Positions 1-6,444 of a DNA stretch of 15,267 nt are shown piece after piece. Numbering within the stretch: position 1 is the first letter of the stretch; each line of letters begins with the position of its first letter. The notes beneath the pieces were generated by a model that saw nothing but the letters and a program-made list of their open reading frames with translations, did not search any database and was not told the origin of the DNA. The DNA is taken from the NCBI GenBank assembly GCA_964400725.1, contig CAYNVS010000057.1, positions 1 to 15,267 of the forward strand, in the 5' to 3' direction. Origin of the DNA: CAYNVS01 sp964400725. GTDB lineage: Bacteria > Myxococcota_A > SURF-8 > CAYNVS01. Both the position numbers and the translations under genes were made by a program.

Positions 1-135
1 AGCGTTGAACAGCTCATCGCCGTGGCCGACGCGGGAAGCATCATGCCGCCCAAATCGACTTGGTTCGAGCCGAAACTGCGCTCCGGCGTGATTATTCGCA
101 GTTTGAAGGAGGAGCCGATAGCTCCGGCGAAATAA
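1..135 (+). CDS. DUF1015 family protein, C-terminal end (partial)
   Basis: The window opens inside a gene: frame 1 gives 44 residues and a TAA stop at 133-135. The residues include MPPKSTWFEPKLRSG, which matches the conserved C-terminal signature of the DUF1015 family (COG4198; usually written as MPxKSTyFyPKlxSG). The family has no firmly established biochemical role that I can name. In Clostridia and many other bacteria its gene lies beside serA and serC, as it does here, so a link to serine or phosphoserine metabolism is a reasonable inference. The 5' end lies outside the window, so length and domain completeness cannot be judged. Only the end is visible, but the motif is distinctive. Confidence 0.7.
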   Translation, partial: SVEQLIAVADAGSIMPPKSTWFEPKLRSGVIIRSLKEEPIAPAK

Positions 136-170
136 ATTACGCATAAAATAGACGTTCTTTACATTGCCAA

Positions 171-185
171 AATCCCGAAGGGATT
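171..185. repeat. Short perfect inverted repeat in the DUF1015-serA gap
   Basis: AATCCC-GAA-GGGATT is a 6-bp perfect inverted repeat with a 3-base loop, followed by GAAAG. It lies 36 bases after the DUF1015 stop and has no T-tract, so it is not a typical terminator. The sequence resembles the end of some CRISPR repeats and of short dispersed intergenic repeats seen in other genomes. Only one copy is visible here. Confidence 0.4.
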
Positions 186-257
186 GAAAGTAAATAGCTC
201 TGCCCGTTAGCGCCGAGGCTGTATTACAGTCGTTCTTTGATATAGAGCCTTTTCCCT

Positions 258-290
258 CCCGCCGCTCGCGGGGCGGGCTGTTGTATTTCG
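258..290 (+). terminator. Possible weak terminator after the DUF1015 gene
   Basis: CCCGCC (258-263) can pair with GGCGGG (272-277) around an 8-base loop. The following bases are only moderately T-rich (ctgttgtatttcg), without an uninterrupted U-tract, so termination would be weak. It is the only GC-rich hairpin between the DUF1015 stop and serA. It could alternatively be a leader structure in the serA transcript. Confidence 0.3.
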
Positions 291-323
291 CCTTTTCAAG
301 GCTTTATGTGGTTTAAGAATCAA

Positions 324-363
324 TTTAGCGAAGCTGATTTTAGAAAATATGTTATTTTAACAT
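324..363 (+). promoter_or_regulatory. Candidate serA promoter with overlapping operator-like palindrome
   Basis: A TTTAGC hexamer (324-329) lies 18 bases upstream of TATGTT (348-353), a weak sigma-70-like pair. The perfect 15-base inverted repeat ATGTTA-TTT-TAACAT (349-363) overlaps the putative -10 and ends 30 bases before the serA ATG. An overlapping palindrome of this kind is where a repressor would bind, so regulation of serA-serC here is plausible. No regulator gene is visible nearby and I do not recognise the motif. Confidence 0.35.
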
Positions 364-393
364 GCAAACCGCTAACCCAAAGGAGAAGAAAGA

Positions 394-1275
394 ATGCTGA
401 TTTTCATTGCCGATTCATTCGACAAGAGCCTGCCGGACAAACTCGCCAAGTTCGGCGAAGTTACGACCGACATCGCCAGACTGCCCGAAGCGGAAATCGT
501 GCTGATTCGCAGCAAGACCAAGGCTACGAAGGAGTACATCGACTCCGCGCCGAAACTTAAAATGATTATCCGCGGCGGCGTCGGCACCGACAACATCGAC
601 AAGGTTTACGCCAAGGAAAAGGGCGTAATCGTCAAGAACACGCCCAAAGCCAGTTCCATAGCGGTCGCGGAGCTCGCGTTCGCAATGATGATAGCCGTTC
701 CTAACCGCTTAATCGAAGCTCACAACAGCATGCGCGAAGGCAAATGGCTTAAGAAGGAGCTTAAACGCACGGAGCTGTTTGAAAAAACGCTCGCGCTGGT
801 AGGCGCCGGAAACATCGGAACCGAAGTCGCCAAACGCGCCAAGGCGTTCGGCATGAAGGTCGTCGCGTACGATCCGTTCGGCAAAGAGAGCGAATATTAC
901 GCGCTCGTCCCGACGCTGGAAGAGGCCGTTGCTTCCGCCGATTACATTTCGTTCCACGTGCCTCTAACCGATCAGACGCGCGACATGGTAAACGCGGCCC
1001 TCATCGCCAAGATGAAGAAAGGCGTAATTATCGTCAACACCGCGCGCGCCAAGTGCTTTGTTACCGCCGACCTGATTGCGGCGCTGGACAGCGGACATAT
1101 CGCCTGCTACGCCACGGACGTATGGCCGTCCGACCCCCCCGATCCGGATTACCCGATACTCAAACACCCGAACGTAATAATGGCGCCGCACATAGGGGCG
1201 TCGTCCAATGAAAACCTGTTGCGCATCGGCGTCGAAGTTGAAGCGATAATCAAAGAATACGTTGAAAGGAGCTAA
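394..1275 (+). CDS. serA: D-3-phosphoglycerate dehydrogenase, short form without ACT domain
   Basis: This 293-residue protein is a D-2-hydroxyacid dehydrogenase and, from its neighbour serC, most likely oxidises 3-phosphoglycerate to 3-phosphohydroxypyruvate with NAD, the first step of serine synthesis. The substrate-binding loop RGGVGTDNID is at 60-69. The NAD-binding GAGNIG motif is at 137-142, and Asp160 at the end of the next strand fits NAD rather than NADP. The catalytic Arg is R218 and the catalytic His is H266 (PHIGAS). The usual catalytic Glu of the DV-x-x-x-EP motif is replaced by Asp247, and the residue after R218 is Ala, not Gly. There is no C-terminal ACT domain, so serine feedback through that domain is unlikely. 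The start at 394 has AGGAG at 381-385. The serC gene begins 2 bases after the stop, so the two are co-transcribed. Confidence 0.88.
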   Translation: MLIFIADSFDKSLPDKLAKFGEVTTDIARLPEAEIVLIRSKTKATKEYIDSAPKLKMIIRGGVGTDNIDKVYAKEKGVIVKNTPKASSIAVAELAFAMMIAVPNRLIEAHNSMREGKWLKKELKRTELFEKTLALVGAGNIGTEVAKRAKAFGMKVVAYDPFGKESEYYALVPTLEEAVASADYISFHVPLTDQTRDMVNAALIAKMKKGVIIVNTARAKCFVTADLIAALDSGHIACYATDVWPSDPPDPDYPILKHPNVIMAPHIGASSNENLLRIGVEVEAIIKEYVERS

Positions 1276-1277
1276 AA

Positions 1278-2363
1278 ATGGGCAGAATTTTTAATTTCGC
1301 GGCCGGTCCCTCCACTTTGCCGCTTCCCGTTCTGGAGCGCGCGGCCAAGGATTTCGTGGAATACAAAGGCAAGGGAATGTCGTTAATCGAAATGTCGCAC
1401 CGCGGCAAAGAATACGACGAAGTTCACAACAACGCCATCAATCTTTTAAAGGAGCTGCTGGCGATTCCCGATAATTACAAAATCATGTTCCTGCAAGGCG
1501 GAGCCACGCTGCAATTCGCCATGCTGCCGATGAACCTCTTAGGCGCGGGCAAACACTGCGACCTCGCCAACACGGGCTCGTGGGCCAAAGCGGCGATGAA
1601 GGACGCCAAAAAGTTCGGCGGCGTCAACGTCGTGTTCGACGGAACCGCGGACAACTTCATGTCCCTGCCCGACCCGGCGACGATTAAGCCGTCCGAGGGA
1701 TCGAGCTACCTGCACATCACCTCCAACGAAACCATCGGCGGAGTTCAGTGGCAGTCCTTCCCGGAAACCGGCGAAGTCCCCTTGATAGCGGATATGTCGT
1801 CCGACTTTCTATCCCGCAGACTTCCGGTCGAGAAGTTCGGCGTAATTTACGCCGGAGCGCAGAAGAACGTCGGCCCCGCGGGCGCGACAATCGTCGTCAT
1901 GCGCGACGACGTTCTGGCGAAGTGCAACGAAAATCTCGCCGTATATTTATCTTACAAAACGCACGTCGAGAACAACTCGTTGTATAACACGCCTCCGGTC
2001 TTCGCCATTTGGATGATAAGCCTTGTGCTTGATTACCTTAAGGAAAACGGCGGACTGCCTTGGGCTGAACAGCTCGCCGAGAAACGCTCGTCCATTTTGT
2101 ACAACGCGATAAACGCAAGCGAAGGATATTATCGCTGCCCGGTCAACGAAAACTGCCGCAGCAAGATGAACGTCGTCTTCCGTCTTCCGACCGAAGAGTT
2201 GGAAGCCAAATTCATTAAAGAAGCCAAAGCCAAGGGCTTCGACGGCCTGAAGGGACACCGTTCCGTAGGCGGATGCCGGGCCAGCGTTTACAACGCTATG
2301 CCGGTCGAAGGCGCCGAGAAACTGGCCGAATTCATGGCGGAGTTCAAAAAGAACAACGCGTAA
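1278..2363 (+). CDS. serC: Phosphoserine aminotransferase
   Basis: The protein is a class V, PLP-dependent aminotransferase that converts 3-phosphohydroxypyruvate and glutamate to phosphoserine and 2-oxoglutarate. At 361 residues it matches the usual SerC length. The N-terminal FNFAAGPSTLP motif (5-15), the substrate-binding SHRG at 40-43, the PLP-stacking Trp102 and the Schiff-base lysine K196 (in YAGAQKNVGP) are all present, as is the C-terminal GHRSVGGCRASVYNA segment with R328 and R334. AAGGAG at 1266-1271 lies inside the end of serA, 6 bases before the ATG, supporting translational coupling. A strong terminator follows 21 bases after the stop, so the serine unit ends here. No phosphoserine phosphatase gene is seen in the window. 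Confidence 0.95.
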   Translation: MGRIFNFAAGPSTLPLPVLERAAKDFVEYKGKGMSLIEMSHRGKEYDEVHNNAINLLKELLAIPDNYKIMFLQGGATLQFAMLPMNLLGAGKHCDLANTGSWAKAAMKDAKKFGGVNVVFDGTADNFMSLPDPATIKPSEGSSYLHITSNETIGGVQWQSFPETGEVPLIADMSSDFLSRRLPVEKFGVIYAGAQKNVGPAGATIVVMRDDVLAKCNENLAVYLSYKTHVENNSLYNTPPVFAIWMISLVLDYLKENGGLPWAEQLAEKRSSILYNAINASEGYYRCPVNENCRSKMNVVFRLPTEELEAKFIKEAKAKGFDGLKGHRSVGGCRASVYNAMPVEGAEKLAEFMAEFKKNNA

Positions 2364-2384
2364 CCCCCGCAGTTTCAGCGATTT

Positions 2385-2414
2385 AATCCCCCTTGCAAGA
2401 GGGGGATTTTTTTT
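2385..2414 (+). terminator. Intrinsic terminator of the serA-serC unit
   Basis: AATCCCCCT (2385-2393) pairs perfectly with AGGGGGATT (2400-2408). A T-G closing pair leaves a GCAA tetraloop, and an uninterrupted run of eight T (2407-2414) follows. This is a textbook rho-independent terminator 21 bases after the serC stop. Confidence 0.95.
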
Positions 2415-2482
2415 GCCCTAAGAATCGGCGGCCTCAAACGCATTCTCGATTTGAGAAGCGCTCGGCGATTTATAAATTTGTT

Positions 2483-2511
2483 TTGAATTAAGCGCCGATT
2501 TGCGCTATTCT
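2483..2511 (+). promoter_or_regulatory. Sigma-70-type promoter of the Cys-rich/LamG lipoprotein gene
   Basis: TTGAAT (2483-2488) and TATTCT (2506-2511) are separated by exactly 17 bases, close to the sigma-70 consensus. Transcription would start near 2518, giving a leader of about 70 bases. The promoter sits after the serC terminator, so this gene is read independently. The -10 hexamer and spacing are the same as in the sirtuin promoter at 6297-6325. Confidence 0.6.
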
Positions 2512-2586
2512 GCAGTGTTGTAAAGTCTTTTAAGCAACGCTTGAGACCGAGTTAAAAGCTAAACTATTAACGGCACGGAGAATAAA

Positions 2587-4923
2587 ATGCGGAGCATAAT
2601 TATCGTTGCGTTCGCGCTTGCGGTTTCGTTTGCGGCCTTTACTTCGAGCGGCTGCGGCTCTTCGGCGACCGGCAAAAAAGGAGACGTAGATTCGCTTGAC
2701 GACGACCCGATGCAATACTGCCCGGCCGACGCCGAATGCAAGCCGTGCGCAAGCGCCGCGGACTGCGATAAAGGATGGATTTGCAACCTTCAGCATAAGA
2801 TATGCGTCCCCGTCGCGGGCGACAAAGACGTTGAGCTCGAAGGCGGAGAGCCGTCGGAATCGACCGAGGAAATAATCGTCGAAGACGCCGAGGACGAGTT
2901 CGAGAGCGAAGTTTCGGAAACGGAAGAGCCGGGCGAAATAGAGGAGCAGGCGACGGAAAACGAGCAGGAAGAAGCCGGCGAGCTGCCGCCGCGCTGCGAC
3001 GACAACCTATACTGCACCAACGATTACTTCGACGGCTCGCAATGCCAATATGCGCTGGCCGAAGGCTACTGCCTGATAGCGGGCGTCTGCTATAAAAAAG
3101 ACGACAACGACCCGGCGCGCCAATGTTGGAAATGCGTTCCGAACGCCGCGACCGACGCGTTTACCGCAAACACGGGCGCGACTTGCGACGACGGAAAAAT
3201 CTGCACGACGAACGACAAATGCTCCGCCGGCGTTTGCGAAGGCTCGTCCGTCAACTGCCGCGACGACCAGATAGAATGCACGGTGGAAGCGTGCGACGAG
3301 CTTGGCGGCGGCTGCGCGTCCAAGCCGGACGACTCGCTTTGCCATTCCGGCCAAACCTGCGACCCGGTAAAGGGATGCGCCGGGGTTTGCGACGCCGGAA
3401 CTTACCGCTGCCTCGACGCGCTTCGCCAGAAATGCGACGAATTCGGCCTGTGGAAAGACTTTGAAACCTGCTCGGAGCCGGCGCCGATTTGTTCCGACGA
3501 CGGGTGCAAGGCTTGCAAACCCGGAGCCGAACGCTGCGAGGGAAATTTCAGATACGTATGCGGCTCGGACGGCGAATGGTCTATCGAGTTATGCCTCGGA
3601 CCTCAGCCCTCGTGCGCGGACGGCAAATGCAAAACCTGCGACGAAGGCGCCTCGTGGTGCGGCAAAGACGGCGGCGTTTGGAAAATATACTCCTGCGCGG
3701 GCGGCGAGTGGGACGCAATAAAAGAATGCTCCGGCGCGACGCCGATGTGCGGAGACCTCAACGACGGTCAAGGAAACCGCTGCTTGGAGTGCATGCCCGG
3801 AGCCGCTCGCTGCGACGGGCTTTCTCATCAAGTCTGCAACGCGCAAGGCGTCTGGAAGGTGGATCCGTGCCCATCGAGCGCGCCGTATTGTCAGGACGGA
3901 GCGTGCGTAATCTGTAAGCTCGGCGCCGCCCGATGCGGAATCGCGGCGGCGGGAGAGCAGGCCAACGACGTTTACTCCTGCTACCAAAAGGCGGACGTAA
4001 CGACCGTATCCAACGAATGGCGTTGGCTTTTAACCTGCCCCGCGGACAAACCCAACTGCAACAACGGCGTCTGCGGCTCCTGCAAAGAAGGCGACAAACG
4101 CTGCTCAAGCGACCCGCGGTACACGGAAGTCTGCGACGCAAACGGCGAATGGAAGCAGGGCGCGGCGTGCCCGGCCGGTTATTTCTGCGAGCCGACTAAG
4201 AACGAGTGCATGGAAGGGTTCTCGCTTTACTTCAACGGAACGTCGAAGATGATGATTCCGGATAACAACGACTACGACCCCAACGCGGAGTTCACGCTCG
4301 AAGCCTGGATTTACCCGACGGCTCTTTCGGGCGACTGCAACCTCAGCGGCAACGCGATATTGGAAAAATGGGACAGCTGGCCGATTGGAACTTATCTGCT
4401 GGCGGTCTGCGCCGACTTCAAGACCGGAACTTTTAAAAATATCGCCCGCTTCTTTGCGATGGTGGACGACCCGGCGACGACGCATAAAGAAGACTACCTC
4501 AACAGCGCGACGGATTCGATAAAAATCAACGCTTGGAATCACGTGGCCGTGGTCTGGGCGAACGACCGGATAGACCTGTACGTAAACGGCAAACGCGAGG
4601 CGCATCACGCCAACGCGCTCGGTTGGCGCACTCCCAACACTTTCAAGCAGAATTCGCTTGAAATCGGCAGCAAGAACGCCAACGCCAACTGGGGATTCAA
4701 GGGGTACATCGACGAAATACGCGTCAGCAAAATCGCCCGCTACTTAGGCGCTACGTTTACCCCGCAGCAATATTTTGCGTCAGACGATTTCACGACCGGA
4801 CTGTGGCATTTCGACGACGTAACCGACCCGAAGACTTGCGTCGATACTAGCGGCCATCACGACGGCGACAACAATTACGGAGCGACGTACAGCCCGTACG
4901 GAGTGGGGGAAACGCCTCAATAA
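2587..4923 (+). CDS. Large Cys-rich lipoprotein with C-terminal LamG-like domain
   Basis: This 778-residue protein is probably lipid-anchored and exported. A hydrophobic N-terminus ends in SSGC with Cys23 as the likely lipidation site; the lipobox is imperfect because it lacks Leu at -3. A small Cys cluster follows (about 45-75), then a Glu/Asp-rich linker (79-134). Two or three Cys-rich modules of the CTND/CTTND type span 137-266. Six tandem units begin at Cys268, 310, 351, 402, 443 and 499, spaced 41-56 residues, with the pattern C-x-x-G-x-x-x-C...G-x-W...C...C...C. From 544 to the end is a concanavalin/LamG-like jelly roll (AWIYPT, WNHVAVVW, YVNGK, GYIDEIRVS). Such folds bind glycans or proteins, so a surface adhesin or receptor role is an inference. 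GGAG at 2577-2580 supports the start. The gene stands alone with its own promoter and terminator. Confidence 0.8.
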   Translation: MRSIIIVAFALAVSFAAFTSSGCGSSATGKKGDVDSLDDDPMQYCPADAECKPCASAADCDKGWICNLQHKICVPVAGDKDVELEGGEPSESTEEIIVEDAEDEFESEVSETEEPGEIEEQATENEQEEAGELPPRCDDNLYCTNDYFDGSQCQYALAEGYCLIAGVCYKKDDNDPARQCWKCVPNAATDAFTANTGATCDDGKICTTNDKCSAGVCEGSSVNCRDDQIECTVEACDELGGGCASKPDDSLCHSGQTCDPVKGCAGVCDAGTYRCLDALRQKCDEFGLWKDFETCSEPAPICSDDGCKACKPGAERCEGNFRYVCGSDGEWSIELCLGPQPSCADGKCKTCDEGASWCGKDGGVWKIYSCAGGEWDAIKECSGATPMCGDLNDGQGNRCLECMPGAARCDGLSHQVCNAQGVWKVDPCPSSAPYCQDGACVICKLGAARCGIAAAGEQANDVYSCYQKADVTTVSNEWRWLLTCPADKPNCNNGVCGSCKEGDKRCSSDPRYTEVCDANGEWKQGAACPAGYFCEPTKNECMEGFSLYFNGTSKMMIPDNNDYDPNAEFTLEAWIYPTALSGDCNLSGNAILEKWDSWPIGTYLLAVCADFKTGTFKNIARFFAMVDDPATTHKEDYLNSATDSIKINAWNHVAVVWANDRIDLYVNGKREAHHANALGWRTPNTFKQNSLEIGSKNANANWGFKGYIDEIRVSKIARYLGATFTPQQYFASDDFTTGLWHFDDVTDPKTCVDTSGHHDGDNNYGATYSPYGVGETPQ

Positions 4924-4936
4924 CAGCAATAGCGCG

Positions 4937-4973
4937 CAAAAAAACGGCGGACTTTCATCCGCCGTTTCTTTTT
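4937..4973. terminator. Bidirectional terminator between convergent genes
   Basis: AAACGGCGGA (4942-4951) pairs perfectly with TCCGCCGTTT (4958-4967) around a 6-base loop. On the plus strand TTTCTTTTT follows, ending the lipoprotein gene. On the minus strand a seven-base U-tract (plus-strand A-run 4938-4944) follows, ending the sirtuin/zinc-ribbon unit. The hairpin lies 18 bases after one stop and 22 bases after the other. Confidence 0.93.
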
Positions 4974-4989
4974 AGGTTAAAGCTAAACT

Positions 4990-5502
4990 CTACTCTTCGT
5001 CCGGCGCCTGCCCTACGAACAGCCCGCACTCCGGGCATTCCTTTTGGTCGGACGGAATCTTCGTCTCGCAGGCGGGGCAGGTTATAAAACCGTCCTGCGC
5101 GTCCTGAATGAATCCCAGCGCCTTTTCGTCCGCTTCTTTCGTCTCCGGGTGAGACGCGAGCCAGTATTTTTCGATTATCGCGTACGCTTCCTGCGCTCGG
5201 TCTTCCGCCACAAACAGGTTGTAAATCTGCAAATGATGCGAGCCGCCCATATCCATGGGGTTGTCGGGCTGAATGAAGTTCGGAATGCGGTTGTAAAGCA
5301 GCAAGATGTGAATCTCTTTGATTGCGTCGAAATGTCCGCGGCGCAGCGTAACGAGCGTCTTTCCGGCCAGCGCTTTTTCAAGCTCTTCGGGCGTCAAAGC
5401 CGAAACGTCGGGCGGAATTTCCGCCGCAAGCGGAATTTCGCAAACCGGACAAATTTCAAATCCTTCCCTGAATTCGGATCTGCATTGCGGGCAATAAGGC
5501 AT
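4990..5502 (-). CDS. Zinc-ribbon protein with DUF2007-like central domain
   Basis: The 170-residue protein has a zinc ribbon at each end: CPQC at 4-7 with CPVC at 18-21, and CPAC at 142-145 with CPEC at 156-159. Between them, about 48-112, is an alpha/beta segment like DUF2007 ('putative signal transducing protein') domains, with a repeat-type strand-helix (HFDAIKEIHILLLYNRIPN) and a later FVAEDRAQEAYAII. There is no signal peptide or membrane segment, so it is cytoplasmic. Function is unknown; zinc-dependent protein binding is an inference. The frame stays open far upstream (to 5829), but the ATG at 5502 is chosen because AAAGGAG lies 6 bases before it and the zinc ribbon starts at once. It begins 23 bases after the sirtuin stop, so the two are co-transcribed. 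Confidence 0.8.
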   Translation of the reverse strand: MPYCPQCRSEFREGFEICPVCEIPLAAEIPPDVSALTPEELEKALAGKTLVTLRRGHFDAIKEIHILLLYNRIPNFIQPDNPMDMGGSHHLQIYNLFVAEDRAQEAYAIIEKYWLASHPETKEADEKALGFIQDAQDGFITCPACETKIPSDQKECPECGLFVGQAPDEE

Positions 5503-5525
5503 GTTTCGCTCCTTTCGGCGCCGGT

Positions 5526-6254
5526 TTATTCTATCGGGATTTTGCCGGTAAGCTGCGCGACCAGCTTCGGCGTCTCCGTTCCCGCCTTGCCTAAGCGCAG
5601 TTCGTTGAATCCGTCGGCGTTTTCCGGCTCCTCCATACCGACGTATATAGAGTACGCTTTGGTTTCGTAAACGAACAGGCTGACCGGATAAACTACGCCG
5701 GACGTTCCGACGGCAATAAACAGGTCGGCGATTGAAAGCTTTAAAAAGGCGCGCTGCAATTCGCTTGAATTGAGGCTTTCGCCGAACCAAACAACGTCCG
5801 GGCGCAGCATCGCGCCGCACTTTGGGCAACTGGGCGGAACTTCGGCGTAAATTTCGCTCGTGTTAATTTTGTAATCGCATTTCGTACATTTGTCTCGAAA
5901 CAACGAGCCGTGAATCTCGGTGAGGCTGCGGCTGCCCGCGCGGCGGTGAAGGCCGTCGATGTTCTGCGTAACCAGCGTAAAGCTCTCCGGCGAAACGAAG
6001 TCTTCGAGCTCTTTCAAAGCGCGGTGCGCGGCGTTCGGCTGGGCTTCCAGTATTTCCTTGCGTCGCATCAGGTAAAACTGCCACACAAGCGGAGGGTTTG
6101 AGAAAAAACCCTGCGGCGTGGCCATTTGTTCGATGCTGTAGCTGTTCCACAGGCCGCCGGCGTCGCGGAAAGTCTGAATTCCGCTCTCCGCGGAAATTCC
6201 GGCTCCCGTTAAAATTACAATTTTCGATCCTTTCGCAAGTTTTGGCAACGGCAT
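5526..6254 (-). CDS. NAD-dependent protein deacylase, sirtuin family (CobB-like)
   Basis: This 242-residue, signal-less protein is a Sir2-family enzyme that removes acyl groups from lysine using NAD, releasing nicotinamide and O-acyl-ADP-ribose. GAGISAESGIQTFRD (17-31) is the NAD-binding signature, TQNIDGLH (96-103) holds the catalytic Gln/Asn/Asp, and His115 in HGS is the catalytic base. The zinc site is Cys123, 126, 143 and 146, and GTSGVVYP is at 183-190. Tyr61 and Arg64, in WQFYLMRR, form the Y-x-x-R pair that in SIRT5 and E. coli CobB binds acidic acyl groups, so desuccinylase or demalonylase activity is predicted. The length is typical. AGGAGG (6260-6265) lies 5 bases before the ATG, and a good promoter lies just upstream. 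It is the first gene of a two-gene unit. Confidence 0.93.
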   Translation of the reverse strand: MPLPKLAKGSKIVILTGAGISAESGIQTFRDAGGLWNSYSIEQMATPQGFFSNPPLVWQFYLMRRKEILEAQPNAAHRALKELEDFVSPESFTLVTQNIDGLHRRAGSRSLTEIHGSLFRDKCTKCDYKINTSEIYAEVPPSCPKCGAMLRPDVVWFGESLNSSELQRAFLKLSIADLFIAVGTSGVVYPVSLFVYETKAYSIYVGMEEPENADGFNELRLGKAGTETPKLVAQLTGKIPIE

Positions 6255-6296
6255 ATGCGCCTCCTGAACGCGCGCGTTATGCGATATATTTTTGAC

Positions 6297-6325
6297 AGAA
6301 TAAAGCGCCGCGAAAGTAAAATCAA
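6297..6325 (-). promoter_or_regulatory. Sigma-70-type promoter of the sirtuin unit
   Basis: Read on the minus strand, TTGATT (6325-6320) and TATTCT (6302-6297) are separated by exactly 17 bases. The predicted start is near 6290, giving a leader of about 35 bases before the sirtuin ATG at 6254. The -10 hexamer and spacing match the promoter at 2483-2511. Confidence 0.62.
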
Positions 6326-6386
6326 TAAAAAGCCCTAATGTAATTTAAGTTTGCTTAAAAACGCGAAAAGACCGCTTGCAACGCAA

Positions 6387-6415
6387 ACAAAAAAAGCGAG
6401 GCAAACCCTCGCTTT
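6387..6415 (-). terminator. Terminator of the five-gene lipoprotein/LolA cluster
   Basis: On the minus strand AAAGCGAGG (6415-6407) pairs with CCTCGCTTT (6401-6393) around a 5-base loop, followed by a U-tract of seven (plus-strand A-run 6389-6395). It lies 29 bases after the LolA-like stop and separates the cluster from the sirtuin promoter. The remaining bases 6326-6386 and 6416-6444 show no gene. Confidence 0.92.
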
Positions 6416-6444
6416 CGAGCTTTAAAGCGACCGCGCATAGAACG

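Noticed and set aside
171..190. AATCCCGAAGGGATTGAAAG looks like the end of a CRISPR repeat
   Set aside because: Only one copy is present, without spacers, further repeats or cas genes; it is kept only as an inverted repeat.
306..560. 84-residue plus-strand open frame upstream of and into serA
   Set aside because: It overlaps the serA start in another frame, lacks an RBS and has shadow composition.
4990..5829. Longer 279-residue minus-strand frame for the zinc-ribbon protein
   Set aside because: The upstream part lies over the sirtuin gene in another frame and is Arg-rich shadow sequence; a good SD and the zinc ribbon support the start at 5502.
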